Assembly: GCF_000384135.1 (NCBI RefSeq)
Contig: NZ_KB913028.1
Coordinates: 167,751 to 231,750, forward strand
From: Succinispira mobilis DSM 6222
GTDB taxonomy: Bacteria > Bacillota > Negativicutes > Acidaminococcales > Succinispiraceae
Length of the DNA: 64,000 nucleotides
Direction: 5' to 3'
Below the pieces are notes generated by a model. That model saw only the letters and a program-made list of their open reading frames with translations. It searched no databases and was not told the DNA's origin. Made by a program: the position numbers and the translations under genes. Shown here piece by piece: positions 15,551-25,268 of this stretch. How positions within the stretch are numbered: position 1 is the stretch's first letter; the number at the start of each line of letters is the position of its first letter.

Positions 15551-15646
15551 TACCACATTAGTGCGGTAAACTTATCTCTGGATATGCTCCCTTCTAGATA
15601 AACAAGTGCCATAACAAAACACTTGAATATTTGATGGGAGTTTTTT
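15551..15646 (+). ncRNA. Orphan structured RNA ending in a terminator
   Basis: Three elements occur in order. A hairpin pairs TACCACA with TGCGGTA (15551-15568). A stem pairs TTATCT (15572-15577) with AGATAA (15596-15601). A terminator stem pairs CTCCC (15587-15591) with GGGAG (15636-15640), enclosing CAAGTG/CACTTG (15603-15608 and 15620-15625) and followed by six T. The CTCCC arm lies in the loop of the second stem, so those two structures interfere with each other, as in an attenuator. No gene follows on this strand before the convergent tRNA. No known riboswitch class is recognised. Confidence 0.4.
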
Positions 15647-15832
15647 CTGTATTTTAACCATACTCTGTTCTTTATTATTTTTATTAGTTTTTTTATTTTA
15701 GATATATTTTGTTTTTTTGTATATTACTAGAAAAATTACGCTTTACCCAACTTAATTATAATAAACACTCCGCAACAATTTAGTAACTGGTTCACTTGTA
15801 TTTAATTTGTGAATTTAATTTTTTAACCTAGT

Positions 15833-15864
15833 TGCACGCACTAGCAACGGTTTTTTCGTGCAAC
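15833..15864. repeat. 8-bp inverted repeat
   Basis: GTTGCACG (15833-15840) pairs with CGTGCAAC (15857-15864). The loop contains a T-run. It lies just beyond the tRNA-Arg terminator and may belong to a small plus-strand termination structure. Confidence 0.45.
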
Positions 15865-15870
15865 AAAATA

Positions 15871-15897
15871 AAAAAACCTGCACATTAGCTGTACAGG
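15871..15897 (-). terminator. Terminator of tRNA-Arg
   Basis: On the minus strand CCTGTACA pairs with TGTGCAGG (one T-G pair) and is followed by TTTTTTT. It lies 12 bases past the tRNA 3' end. Confidence 0.85.
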
Positions 15898-15908
15898 CTG
15901 AATTTTCG

Positions 15909-15985
15909 TGGTGCGCCTAGGGGGAATCGAACCTCCGACACACGGTTTAGGAAACCGCCGCTCTATCCTACTGAGCTATAGACGC
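15909..15985 (-). tRNA. tRNA-Arg(CCT)
   Basis: The 77-nt cloverleaf on the minus strand has acceptor GCGTCTA/TAGGCGC, a D-arm with TAGCTCAGTAGGATAGAGC, and anticodon stem CGGT/ACCG with loop TTCCTAA giving anticodon CCT, which reads AGG. The T-arm is GGAGGTTCGATTCCCCC and CCA is encoded. It stands alone with its own promoter and terminator. Confidence 0.96.
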
Positions 15986-15999
15986 ATGATACATGTGGT

Positions 16000-16028
16000 A
16001 TTATAGCAAAATTCTTGCAATCTGTAAA
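16000..16028 (-). promoter_or_regulatory. Sigma-70-type promoter of tRNA-Arg
   Basis: On the minus strand TTTACA (16028-16023) and TATAAT (16005-16000) are separated by 17 bases, 14 bases before the tRNA. Confidence 0.85.
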
Positions 16029-16207
16029 CCAGACTTTTTTTTCAATATCAAAACTTACAAAAGTTTATCCTAATTGTATTGTTAGTGTAAATATGCTAAA
16101 ATTATTAAGCGATTAGTGACTTTTTAAGTAGAATTTGCGTGAAAATTAAGTTCTTGGATTTTTTTTAGGCTGTGTATGCTATTTTTTAAATTAGCGAGGG
16201 TGAAGAT

Positions 16208-16891
16208 ATGCGTTTAGCCAAAAAATTTTTTCTTGTTTTTTTCTTGCTGGTTACCTTATTTCCCCACCTAACTTTTGCCCAAACTCCAGACTTTAAGTTA
16301 GGTGACAAAAATTGGAAAATCACTTTAGTACAACGGGCCTTATCTGATTTGAAATTTCCCGTGGATCGAACTGATGGAATTTTCACCAAAAAAACTATCA
16401 GCGCCTTGAAAAGCTTTCAAACCAAAAACAAACTGCCTAGCACTGGAAAAATTGATGATCCTACTTATAAATTGCTGATGCAATTACATAAGCAAACTAC
16501 ACCAACGACTAATCTCGCCGACAAACTGCTCCTTACGGCAGCAAAATATAAAGGCGTACCGTATAGATTTGGTGGTACTACGCCCAAGGGCTTTGACTGT
16601 TCTGGTTATACCAGTTTTGTCTTCCGCGAACATCGACTGATTTTAAAACGTGCCGCCGATGAACAATATACCCAAGGTCGACCTATCGCCAAACGCGATT
16701 TGCGCAAAGGAGATTTAGTATTTTTTGCTATCAACGAAAAAAGCGCTTCCCATGTCGGCATTTACGCTGGCAACAATTCTTTTTGGCATGCCTCTTCTAG
16801 TAAAGGCGTCATGCTAAGTAAGCTAGATAATGTCTATTGGAAAAAATATTATCTAGGTGCAAGACGAATTCCCGAATTTTTTAGCAAATAA
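16208..16891 (+). CDS. Secreted NlpC/P60 peptidoglycan endopeptidase with PG-binding domain
   Basis: The 227-residue product has a signal peptide (FFLVFFLLVTLFPHLTFAQ). A PG_binding_1-type domain follows (about 35-95; VQRALSDLKF, DGIFTKKTISALKSFQ). The NlpC/P60 catalytic domain (about 105-225) has the Cys in FDCSGYTSF, the His in ASHVGIYAG and a further His in FWHASSSKG. It would cleave stem-peptide bonds in cell-wall peptidoglycan. It has a clear GAGGGTGAAG ribosome site and is followed 26 bases later by a regulator on the same strand, though a functional link is uncertain. Confidence 0.9.
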   Translation: MRLAKKFFLVFFLLVTLFPHLTFAQTPDFKLGDKNWKITLVQRALSDLKFPVDRTDGIFTKKTISALKSFQTKNKLPSTGKIDDPTYKLLMQLHKQTTPTTNLADKLLLTAAKYKGVPYRFGGTTPKGFDCSGYTSFVFREHRLILKRAADEQYTQGRPIAKRDLRKGDLVFFAINEKSASHVGIYAGNNSFWHASSSKGVMLSKLDNVYWKKYYLGARRIPEFFSK

Positions 16892-16917
16892 TTTTTTAAT
16901 TTTTAGGAGGCAGCATT

Positions 16918-18756
16918 ATGATTAGAGAACGTCGCAATAAAGAAAAACTTAAATTATATTATGAAAAATTTATCAACGAAGGTATTATTGACCCTAATGT
17001 TCATCCTTGGGTAGCCGCATCTTGGCAAAAATGTCGGGAACTAAATATCCCTAACAAAAAAATGCCGAAACTCCACCAACTCAGCAAACAAGATCTAGCG
17101 CTTCGTCGCGCCAAACACGAACCCGCTATAGAGTTTATGGACGGCTTATATGAGCAAAGTAAACAACATTTTAATATTTATAATCTCAGTATGTTATTAG
17201 TCGACGAGAATGATTTCGTCTTAAAAAACTATGCACTTCCCTTTTTCCAACGCATTTTAGATGATGTTCAAGGCGGACGTGTGGCTTTTGAAGATATCGG
17301 GACTACTAGTATCGAAATTGCCAAAGAACATGGTGTGCCCTTTTTACTATTTGGACCTGAAATGTGGATTGAAGAATGTCATTCTGGCGATGCTTGTGCT
17401 GCGCCAATTATTGTTGACGGCAAAATCCGCTATGTAATCTCACTCTTTTCTTTAGACCAAAAAGACTTGCCTTATGATATTGTTATTTCTTTACTCTTAA
17501 GTATGAAGTATTCTTTAGAAAAATATTTGGCAACTTATGATCAATTAGCGGCTACTAATATTTTGTTAGATGAACTACCACATGCTATTTATTATTTGAA
17601 AAACGGCGGTAAAATTTCTTTCGCTAATAAAGCGGCTAAATTGCGTGTCGGTAGTCATAAATATCTTAGCGATGTCTTCCTCAATTATGAACATCTTCCA
17701 ATTAACAAGGGCTTTAATAACATTGCCAGCCATAATCGTGAAGTTACTTGGTTAACCCCCGAAAAAACTTACGAAGATATTACTTCCGTACTGCCGATAA
17801 AAAATGCCAATGATGTAACTAATGTTATGGTCGTAACTACTTCTATTGAAGATTTAAAAACTACCATTGCCCATGCTACTGGCTACTCAACACGGTACAG
17901 CTTATTTAGCATGGTTGGTAATAGTGAAGAATTTTTGGCTCTACAAGCGAAAGCAAGTCGTCTAGCGCGAGGCACTGGTAATATTTTATTACAAGGTGAA
18001 CCAGGTACAGGTAAACAACGCCTGGCATATGGAATCCATCAGTCTAGCCCACGAGCAGCCGCACCCATGATTATTGTTAAATGCAGCAATGATGAACAAG
18101 CCCTCTCGTTAGAGTTATTTGGTAATGATTTAGATATCACTAACAAAATCCACTTAGCTAGCGAAGGAACCTTATTTATCGATGAAATAGAAAAAATGCC
18201 CGTAACCATTGGCGATAAATTGGCCTCAATCCTTAAAGAAGATGGCGATAAGCTCAATGTACGCTTAATTGCGGCCTGTGATTCTAACTTGAAAAAACTT
18301 ACTGATAAAGGTCTCTTCTCTAAAGATCTTTATGAACTACTTATGAAAACAGTACTTCGTATTCCACCATTGCGGGAGCGCGTAGAAGATATCGAAGTTA
18401 TTGCTAAACATATCCTTATGGAAATGTCCAATCAACATCATTTACCTTTAAAAACCCTATCCCGGGAATCTATAGGGATGTTAAAACGCTGTGTTTGGTT
18501 AGGCAATATCAAACAATTACAAGGTGTAATCGAAATGGCCTTTTTCCACACTGCGGGTACAACCATTTATCCCGAAAATATTAAGCTTCCGGCGGATAAA
18601 ACCTTAGAAAAATCTTGGAAATATGACAAGCAATCTTTTATTGAGGTTTGGAAAGCTGCGGGCGGAAACATTAGTAAATTATCCGATATGCTTGATGTTA
18701 GTCGCGTTACGCTTTATCGTTATTTGAAAAAATACGGTCTAACTAAACCAGAATAA
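16918..18756 (+). CDS. AcoR-like transcriptional regulator: GAF, AAA+ and Fis-type HTH, lacking the GAFTGA loop
   Basis: The 612-residue protein has an AcoR-type N-terminus (HPWVAASWQKCRELN), a GAF-like sensor (about 60-200), a linker, and an AAA+ domain with Walker A GEPGTGKQ (about residue 360) and Walker B GTLFIDEIEKMP. An arginine-finger region PPLRERVEDI and a C-terminal Fis-like HTH (GGNISKLSDMLDVSRVTLYR) follow. Canonical sigma-54 activators have a GAFTGA loop between ELFG and GTLF. Here only 14 residues (NDLDITNKIHLASE) separate them and the loop is absent. It therefore probably cannot engage sigma-54 and may act on sigma-70 promoters. Its targets are unknown. Confidence 0.85.
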   Translation: MIRERRNKEKLKLYYEKFINEGIIDPNVHPWVAASWQKCRELNIPNKKMPKLHQLSKQDLALRRAKHEPAIEFMDGLYEQSKQHFNIYNLSMLLVDENDFVLKNYALPFFQRILDDVQGGRVAFEDIGTTSIEIAKEHGVPFLLFGPEMWIEECHSGDACAAPIIVDGKIRYVISLFSLDQKDLPYDIVISLLLSMKYSLEKYLATYDQLAATNILLDELPHAIYYLKNGGKISFANKAAKLRVGSHKYLSDVFLNYEHLPINKGFNNIASHNREVTWLTPEKTYEDITSVLPIKNANDVTNVMVVTTSIEDLKTTIAHATGYSTRYSLFSMVGNSEEFLALQAKASRLARGTGNILLQGEPGTGKQRLAYGIHQSSPRAAAPMIIVKCSNDEQALSLELFGNDLDITNKIHLASEGTLFIDEIEKMPVTIGDKLASILKEDGDKLNVRLIAACDSNLKKLTDKGLFSKDLYELLMKTVLRIPPLRERVEDIEVIAKHILMEMSNQHHLPLKTLSRESIGMLKRCVWLGNIKQLQGVIEMAFFHTAGTTIYPENIKLPADKTLEKSWKYDKQSFIEVWKAAGGNISKLSDMLDVSRVTLYRYLKKYGLTKPE

Positions 18757-18760
18757 TCAT

Positions 18761-18802
18761 AAGATATACCTATTATATTGCTTAATATAATAGGTATATC
18801 TT
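18761..18802 (+). terminator. Long perfect hairpin after the regulator gene
   Basis: AAGATATACCTATTATATT (18761-18779) pairs perfectly over 19 bases with the segment at 18784-18802, with a four-base loop. There is no T-run immediately after it, so it may be a processing or stabilising hairpin rather than a standard terminator. Confidence 0.6.
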
Positions 18803-18839
18803 CAACTATAAATCTTTTATTGTAGGAGTTAATATATTT

Positions 18840-19484
18840 ATGCGTCTTAGAAAAAAACCGTGGATCGAGCAAGCGATCTTAGAACATTCAGATTTGGTTA
18901 TCTTAGATGACCTAACAACACATAAAGGTAATTGGCAAAAGCTTTTTCCTACATCGCAACCTTTGTGTTTAGAAATTGGTACGGGTCGTGGCTCTTTTAT
19001 CGTGGGCATGGCGCAAAAATATCCCGAAAGAAACTTTATTGGTATTGAAGCTAACTTAGACGTACTTTATGATGTAGTCAAAAAAGTACGCGCTTTACAG
19101 CTACCTAATATCCGTTTAATTCGCGATAACGCGATTAGTCTCACGGAATGGTTTGCCCCCGCAGAAATTGAAACTTTATACTTGAACTTTTCCGACCCTT
19201 GGCCCAAAAATCGTCATGCCAAACGTCGCTTAACCCATAATAATTTTTTAAAAATGTACCAGCAGATTTTAAAATCAGGTAATAGTGTGCATTTTAAAAC
19301 TGATAACGATCAGCTTTTTGCTTTTACCCTCGAAGAATTAGCTACTCACAACTACCAAATAAAGCAATATACCACCGATTTGTATAATTCTTCTATCCCT
19401 AATTCTGTAGCTACAGAATACGAACAAAAATTTGTCGCCCTCGGCAAAAACATTAATTATTGTGAGTTTACCCTTAGTATTTAG
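18840..19484 (+). CDS. trmB: tRNA (guanine-46-N7)-methyltransferase
   Basis: TrmB makes m7G46 in the variable loop of tRNAs using SAM. The 214-residue product shows the SAM-binding motif LEIGTGRGSFIVGMA, the acidic IGIEANLDVLYD and the family hallmark LNFSDPWPKNRHAKRRL. TAGGAG lies a little far (about 12 bases) from the ATG, but no better start is present. Nine bases separate it from the SEDS gene, so it heads a three-gene unit with cell-wall genes. Confidence 0.93.
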   Translation: MRLRKKPWIEQAILEHSDLVILDDLTTHKGNWQKLFPTSQPLCLEIGTGRGSFIVGMAQKYPERNFIGIEANLDVLYDVVKKVRALQLPNIRLIRDNAISLTEWFAPAEIETLYLNFSDPWPKNRHAKRRLTHNNFLKMYQQILKSGNSVHFKTDNDQLFAFTLEELATHNYQIKQYTTDLYNSSIPNSVATEYEQKFVALGKNINYCEFTLSI

Positions 19485-19493
19485 GAGGCCATT

Positions 19494-20651
19494 ATGAGCA
19501 TTTTGCAAAGCATTCGCGGTAGAATTTTTTTAAATATTCTCGCTATCATGGTTATTGGTAGTATTAATATCCTAAGCTCAAGCTTTGCAATTGCAAGTAT
19601 TGAGCAAGGTAATAGCACCTTTTTCTTATTTAAATATGCTTTGTTTGCTTTTATTGGCTTTATTGCTTGGGCTATCTTAGCAAAGATACCTTATAAAATT
19701 TGGCTTAACCGCTATACAACCTATGGAATTTTATTGTTTATTTTTTCTTTATTAGTTTTAGTTCATTTTTTTGGTACTACCGAAAATGGGGCTAAACGTT
19801 GGTTGCTAATTGGCAGTTTTAGTTTACAGCCTTCAGAATTAGTAAAGGTCGGCGCAATTTTATTGATGTCTTCTTATATTGGCGATAATTTAAATAAAAA
19901 TCGTCGAGTTACCTTGTTAACCGGAGAGTTTTTCGCTATTTTAGTTTGCGCCGCTTTCGTATATAAACAACCAGATTTAGGTACCGCAGCAATTATTGTG
20001 GCTTTACCCTTGGTAATGCTCTTAATCTGTAAATTGCCGCCGCGCGATTATTTATTAATTTTCGGCGGCGCAACCCTGGGGATTTTATATTTAAGCACCG
20101 CCGCCGCTTATCGCGCCGACCGTATTAAAGCTTGGCTAAATCCTTGGGCTTACCAAGCTAACGAAGGTTTTCAGGCCGTGCAATCTTTTTTAGCTATTGG
20201 TAGTGGCGGTCTTACTGGTACTGGAATTGGGCAAGGTATTAGCAAACTTTTTTTCTTACCCGAAGCTCATACCGATTTTGCTTTTGCGATTTTTTGTCAA
20301 GAATGGGGATTTATCGGGGCAATTTTATTAATTGCGCTGTTTGCACTCCTCTCTATCCAACTTACCATTTTAGCCAAGCAAACTAAAGATGCCGGTGGCT
20401 TCATGCTAGTAGTCGGGGCAAATTTATTAATCACCGGCCAAGCAATAAGTAATATCTGCATGGTTACGGGCTTATTGCCAGTAATTGGTGTTCCTCTGCC
20501 CTTTATTAGTTATGGGGGGACTTCATTGTTGAGCATTATGTGCTTTTTAGGAATTGTCTTTAATGTCAGCAAAAATGGTAATCCGCGGAAACAACCTAAA
20601 CCGTTACTACCAACGACACCTAATTCTCGTATTAGGGCGGTGAGATCCTAA
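19494..20651 (+). CDS. FtsW/RodA/SpoVE-family peptidoglycan polymerase (SEDS)
   Basis: SEDS proteins polymerise lipid-linked peptidoglycan precursors in the membrane and work with a class B PBP. The 385-residue product has about ten helices. Signatures are GAKRWLLIGSFSLQPSELVK, KQPDLGTAAI (with the catalytic-type Asp region), FLPEAHTDFAFAIFCQEWGF and LPFISYGGTSLL. The next gene, two bases away, is a class B PBP, the usual SEDS partner. Whether it serves division or elongation cannot be decided from sequence alone; the PASTA-bearing partner slightly favours the FtsW/SpoVE side. Confidence 0.9.
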   Translation: MSILQSIRGRIFLNILAIMVIGSINILSSSFAIASIEQGNSTFFLFKYALFAFIGFIAWAILAKIPYKIWLNRYTTYGILLFIFSLLVLVHFFGTTENGAKRWLLIGSFSLQPSELVKVGAILLMSSYIGDNLNKNRRVTLLTGEFFAILVCAAFVYKQPDLGTAAIIVALPLVMLLICKLPPRDYLLIFGGATLGILYLSTAAAYRADRIKAWLNPWAYQANEGFQAVQSFLAIGSGGLTGTGIGQGISKLFFLPEAHTDFAFAIFCQEWGFIGAILLIALFALLSIQLTILAKQTKDAGGFMLVVGANLLITGQAISNICMVTGLLPVIGVPLPFISYGGTSLLSIMCFLGIVFNVSKNGNPRKQPKPLLPTTPNSRIRAVRS

Positions 20652-20653
20652 CG

Positions 20654-22657
20654 ATGCAGCAAAAAAAGATTTTAAAATTAAATATCGCCAAAAAATGGTT
20701 GGTTCTGTTAACTTGCCTATTTTTGAGCCTTTTTCTAATTGCTCTCAGTCGCCTATTTTATCTACAAATTATTAAGGGCGATTCGCTAGAAAACGAATTG
20801 CGCTTGCGTAGCTCCGATGTACGTAAACTAACTAGTCCCCGTGGCAGTATTCTTGATCGTAACGGGCAAGAATTAGCCGTAAGTTTACTAACTAAATCAT
20901 TATATGTCGATCCCCATGAAATGTCCCTTCTAGACAATAAAAAAGTTGAAGGCACAGAACATCAGCGCTTAGCGGCTAATTTATTGGCCCCCATTCTTAA
21001 AATCAAGGCAGATGAATTATATAAAACCTTTTGCAGTGATGCTTATTTCGTTTGGCTAAAACGTAAGCTGGAAAATTCCGAATATCTCCAACTAGAAGCA
21101 ATTATCAAAGAACATAAATTACGCGGTCTTCATTTTCAACAAGAAAGCAAGCGCTATTATCCTCAAGGAACCTTAGCTGCCCATATTCTGGGGTTTGTCG
21201 GTAGTGAAGATAATGGTCTTGATGGTTTAGAACTGTATTTTAACAATCTCTTGTCTGGAGCCCAAGAAGAAATCCACCTGCAAATGGATGCGCATGGTCG
21301 ACCTATTGAAGATTCTGTATTTAGGAAGTTTAATCCGAGTAAATTAAATCGCTTAGTGCTGACAATTGACCACAATATCCAATATGTGGTTGAACGCGCT
21401 TTAGATAGCGCCCTGCAAAAGACGAAAGTGCAAGGGGCTTCAGTTATCGTCATGAATCCAAAAACAGGCGAAATTCTAGCCTTATCTAATCGCCCCACCT
21501 ATGATCCGAATTTTTTTGGCAAATTTTCGCAAAAAGAATTTTCCAATCGAGCCGTAAGTTATATTTACGAACCAGGTTCAACTTATAAACCTTTGGTTAT
21601 GGCCGCGGCCCTTGAAGAAAATATCTTAAGTCCTACAGATATGTATGATGACAAAGGTAAAATCACCATTTTAGACCGCACCATTAATAACTGGGATATG
21701 GAAGCGCACGGACCCGTAACCTACGCCTATATTCTCACTAACTCACTTAACACGGGGATGGTTGATATGGGCATGCGTTTAGGCGGAGAACGCCTTACAA
21801 GTTACGCCAAAAAATTTGGTTTAGGTAAAGCTACTGGTATTGAGCTGCCTGGTGAAGAAGTGGGAATTCTCTTCGATCCTAAAAATATGTATCCTTCTAA
21901 TGTGGCGACCATGTCCATTGGTCAAGGTGTTGCCTTAACTTCTGTACAACTAATCAGTGCAATTGCCACTATTGCTAACGATGGTAAACTGGTACAACCG
22001 CATATTGTCAAACGCATTGAACGCGGCGACGGTCGGGTTCTCAAAGAAGAGCCGCTGGCAACCCAACCCCAAATTATCAAACCGGAAACAGCTCATACCT
22101 TAAGGGATATTATGGAGCAGGTTATTTTAAATGGTGGTGGCAAAAATGCCAAAATTGAAGGCTATAGCATTGCCGGTAAAACCGGTACCGCCCAAAAACT
22201 TAGTAGCGATGGCACTGGTTATGATGGGGGTTATATTGCTTCTTTTGTAGGTTTTGCACCGAGTAAAAATCCAGACTTTATTGTTTTAGTAATGTTAGAC
22301 AATCCTCAAGGGGCAACTTACTATGGTGGGCAGATTGCGGCGCCCGTGTTTAAAGAGATTATGGAACAACTTTTGGCGTTAGCAGAAGTACCCACGGAAA
22401 ATAATGCCTTTAATCTTTCTTTTAATAAATTACCCAGTTATACACCGCCCACCAAGCTTCTCCAACCAATTTTCCCCGATGATAACAGTGTAATAATGCC
22501 TAATCTCCAAGGTTTAATGTATCGTGATGTTATTGTAACACTCCGCCGTCATCGTCTGTTTTTAAATCCTAGTGGCAGTGGTTTAGCGCATAGTCAATCT
22601 ATAGCTGCCGGAGAAAAAATTCCTGTAAATACTACAATAAGTGTACAATTTAAGTGA
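20654..22657 (+). CDS. Class B penicillin-binding protein with C-terminal PASTA domain
   Basis: This transpeptidase cross-links peptidoglycan. It has an N-terminal anchor (WLVLLTCLFLSLFLIALSRL), the dimerisation region (RGSILDRNGQELAVS) and the transpeptidase domain. Its active-site motifs are STYK (about 308), SLN (about 363) and KTGT (about 508). A single PASTA domain closes the protein (VIMPNLQGLMYRDVI onward, about 615-667). The layout fits FtsI/SpoVD-type PBPs. It is co-transcribed with the SEDS gene. Confidence 0.93.
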   Translation: MQQKKILKLNIAKKWLVLLTCLFLSLFLIALSRLFYLQIIKGDSLENELRLRSSDVRKLTSPRGSILDRNGQELAVSLLTKSLYVDPHEMSLLDNKKVEGTEHQRLAANLLAPILKIKADELYKTFCSDAYFVWLKRKLENSEYLQLEAIIKEHKLRGLHFQQESKRYYPQGTLAAHILGFVGSEDNGLDGLELYFNNLLSGAQEEIHLQMDAHGRPIEDSVFRKFNPSKLNRLVLTIDHNIQYVVERALDSALQKTKVQGASVIVMNPKTGEILALSNRPTYDPNFFGKFSQKEFSNRAVSYIYEPGSTYKPLVMAAALEENILSPTDMYDDKGKITILDRTINNWDMEAHGPVTYAYILTNSLNTGMVDMGMRLGGERLTSYAKKFGLGKATGIELPGEEVGILFDPKNMYPSNVATMSIGQGVALTSVQLISAIATIANDGKLVQPHIVKRIERGDGRVLKEEPLATQPQIIKPETAHTLRDIMEQVILNGGGKNAKIEGYSIAGKTGTAQKLSSDGTGYDGGYIASFVGFAPSKNPDFIVLVMLDNPQGATYYGGQIAAPVFKEIMEQLLALAEVPTENNAFNLSFNKLPSYTPPTKLLQPIFPDDNSVIMPNLQGLMYRDVIVTLRRHRLFLNPSGSGLAHSQSIAAGEKIPVNTTISVQFK

Positions 22658-22663
22658 TTATAC

Positions 22664-22692
22664 TTGCAATAATGCAGTCTATGTTGCATAAT
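22664..22692 (+). promoter_or_regulatory. Probable promoter of the fhs-folD operon
   Basis: TTGCAA (22664-22669) and CATAAT (22687-22692) have a 17-base spacer and lie 30 bases before the fhs start. Confidence 0.6.
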
Positions 22693-22721
22693 ATTAAAAA
22701 GTAGAAAATGGAGGCATATAA

Positions 22722-24392
22722 ATGTTAAGTGATATTCAAATAGCTCAACAAGCAAAAATGTTACCAATAGTGCAGGTCGCAGCCAAGTTAGGAATTGCGG
22801 AAGAAAATATTGACCAATATGGTCGCTATAAGGCTAAACTCTCTCTTGGTCTTATTGATAGCTTGGCGAACAATGCCGATGGCAATCTTATTTTAGTTAC
22901 AGCAATTACGCCTACTCCAGCAGGTGAAGGTAAATCCACCACTACTGTTGGTTTAGCTCAAGGAATTGCGCAACTTGATAAAAAAGTTATTGTTGCCCTC
23001 CGCGAACCATCCTTAGGCCCTTGTATGGGGGTAAAAGGCGGCGCAGCTGGTGGTGGCTATTCACAAGTTGTGCCTATGGAAGATATTAACTTGCATTTTA
23101 CTGGTGATATCCATGCGGTAACTACAGCACATAATTTACTCTCCGCCATGTTAGATAATCATTTGCAACAAGGCAATGGCCTAAATATCGACCCACGGAA
23201 AATAACCTGGAAACGGGTTTTAGATATGAATGATCGGGCTTTGAGAAATATTATTATCGGCCTAGGTGGTAAGGCGCATGGCATTCCTCGCGAAGACGGC
23301 TTTGATATCTCCGTAGCTTCTGAAGTTATGGCGATTTTATGCCTAGCTACCAGCATTAGTGATTTAAAAGCGCGCTTAGCGAAAATTATTGTCGCTTATG
23401 ATCACCAAGACAATCCGGTAACTGCAGGAATGTTAAATGCGCAAGGCGCAATGGCCGCCCTGCTAAAAGAAGCGATTAAACCTAATTTAGTGCAAACTTT
23501 AGAAAATGTGCCTGCTTTAATTCACGGCGGTCCCTTTGCGAATATTGCCCATGGTTGTAATAGTGTAATGGCTACCCAAACTGCCCTAAAATTAGCGGAC
23601 TACGTAATTACCGAGGCTGGTTTTGGTGCGGATCTAGGCGCGGAAAAATTCTTTGATATTAAATGTCGTTACGCCAATCTAAAACCTAAGGCGGTAGTGT
23701 TGGTAGCTACGGTACGCGCTTTAAAAATGCATGGCGGGGTGCCAAAAACCAATCTAACTAGCGAAAACGTGGCCGCGGTTAATGCTGGCCTAGTAAATTT
23801 AGAAAAACATATCGAGAATATTAAAAAATATAATCTCCCCCTTGTAGTTGCGATCAATATTTTCAGCCAAGATACCGAGGCAGAATTACAAGCTATTTAC
23901 CAAGCATGCGAACGTTTAGGCGTGGAAGTTGCCTTATCTGATGTGTTTGCGCAAGGTGGCGCTGGTGGTTTGGATTTAGCGCGCAAAGTAATTAAACTAG
24001 TTGACAGTAATGCTGCCAATTTCCAGCCACTTTATCCTAACGAATTAGCCCTAAAAGATAAAGCTACTAAAATAGCCCAAGAAATTTATGGGGCAAAAGC
24101 TGTTACTTTCGCCAAAGAAGCTAGTACCGCTTTAGCTAAATTTGAAGCTTTAGGCTATGGCCATTTGCCGATTTGCATGGCTAAAACACAATATTCCTTC
24201 TCAGATGATGCTAGTTTAATCGGTCGTCCTGAAGGTTTTACTCTAAATGTCCGCAATGCCAAAATTTCTGCTGGTGCTGGCTTTATTGTGCTCCTAACTG
24301 GCGATATTATGACGATGCCAGGCTTACCAAAATTGCCTGCGGCTGAGAAAATTGATATCGACGAATCTGGGGTAATTAGCGGTTTATTTTAA
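22722..24392 (+). CDS. fhs: Formate--tetrahydrofolate ligase
   Basis: The enzyme makes 10-formyl-THF from formate, ATP and THF. At 556 residues it is full length. Signatures include [18 protein letters not shown] (P-loop), [44 protein letters not shown] and the terminal [15 protein letters not shown]. It starts with GGAGG before ATG and is followed after 26 bases by folD, giving two consecutive one-carbon steps. No acetyl-CoA pathway genes are visible here, so the role is probably purine/formyl supply or one-carbon interconversion. Confidence 0.97.
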   Translation: MLSDIQIAQQAKMLPIVQVAAKLGIAEENIDQYGRYKAKLSLGLIDSLANNADGNLILVTAITPTPAGEGKSTTTVGLAQGIAQLDKKVIVALREPSLGPCMGVKGGAAGGGYSQVVPMEDINLHFTGDIHAVTTAHNLLSAMLDNHLQQGNGLNIDPRKITWKRVLDMNDRALRNIIIGLGGKAHGIPREDGFDISVASEVMAILCLATSISDLKARLAKIIVAYDHQDNPVTAGMLNAQGAMAALLKEAIKPNLVQTLENVPALIHGGPFANIAHGCNSVMATQTALKLADYVITEAGFGADLGAEKFFDIKCRYANLKPKAVVLVATVRALKMHGGVPKTNLTSENVAAVNAGLVNLEKHIENIKKYNLPLVVAINIFSQDTEAELQAIYQACERLGVEVALSDVFAQGGAGGLDLARKVIKLVDSNAANFQPLYPNELALKDKATKIAQEIYGAKAVTFAKEASTALAKFEALGYGHLPICMAKTQYSFSDDASLIGRPEGFTLNVRNAKISAGAGFIVLLTGDIMTMPGLPKLPAAEKIDIDESGVISGLF

Positions 24393-24418
24393 ATTTTTAA
24401 AAGAAAGGCGAACTTACA

Positions 24419-25246
24419 ATGCTGTTAATGAAAGGTAAAGATGTTGCTGACCAAGTGAAAGCCAACATTAGCGATAAATTAAGTCAATTAAAAAACCAAA
24501 ATATCACCCTCACTTTAGCTATTTTATTAGTCGGGGATGATCCAGCTTCGCATGTTTATACTAATCGTTTAGAAAAACTCGCGCAAAGCTTAGGCCTACA
24601 AACCAAAGTCCTAAGACTAGCCGCAACTAGTGATAATAAGGCGGTCTTAGACTGCCTAGAGACCTTAAATCAAGATCCAACAATTACTGGCATTTTACCA
24701 ATGATGCCGCTACCTAAGCATTTAGATAGTCAGCTAATTGCCAATAGCATTGCCCCTGCCAAAGATCTTGATTGTTTAAACAATGAAAATATCGGCAAAC
24801 TTTATGGTAGTAATTATCCTTGGGCCCCTTGTACGCCGCGGGCCGTGATGGAAACTTTAAAGTTCTATAATATTGCCTTAGAAGGTAAGCATGTCGTAGT
24901 TATCGGTCGTAGCAACGTGGTCGGCAAACCCGTAGCTAATTTACTGCTAAACCAAAATGCTACCGTAACTATCTGCCATTCTCGCACGCAAAATTTGGCC
25001 GCGCTAACGCGCCAAGCTGATATTATTGTGGCCGCAGTCGGCATTGCTGAGTTTGTTAAACCTGATATGGTTAAAGCTGGCGTAGTAATTGTCGATGTCG
25101 GTATTAATCAAGTTGCAGATAAATTACTCGGTGACGTTCAAGCCGATGTTCAAGCTCTAGCTAGTGCCTTTACACCAGTTCCAGGTGGTATTGGCACGGT
25201 AAGTACGAGCATGGTTATTCAAGCTTTACTGAAAAACTATCTATAA
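24419..25246 (+). CDS. folD: Bifunctional methylene-THF dehydrogenase/cyclohydrolase
   Basis: FolD converts 5,10-methylene-THF to 10-formyl-THF through methenyl-THF using NADP. The 275-residue product shows the substrate-site region VGDDPASHVYTNRLEKLA, the variant of the PLP motif GILPMMPLPKHL, DLDCLNNENIGKLYG, the Rossmann signature VVIGRSNVVGKPVANLLL and the C-terminal PVPGGIGTVSTSMVIQ. In place of the common catalytic-loop Tyr-Lys pair it has TNRLEK: the Lys expected three residues after Tyr is Leu here, but the next residues include Glu-Lys, so alignment is needed. Confidence 0.92.
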   Translation: MLLMKGKDVADQVKANISDKLSQLKNQNITLTLAILLVGDDPASHVYTNRLEKLAQSLGLQTKVLRLAATSDNKAVLDCLETLNQDPTITGILPMMPLPKHLDSQLIANSIAPAKDLDCLNNENIGKLYGSNYPWAPCTPRAVMETLKFYNIALEGKHVVVIGRSNVVGKPVANLLLNQNATVTICHSRTQNLAALTRQADIIVAAVGIAEFVKPDMVKAGVVIVDVGINQVADKLLGDVQADVQALASAFTPVPGGIGTVSTSMVIQALLKNYL

Positions 25247-25268
25247 AATTAATTGGAGGTATTAAATA

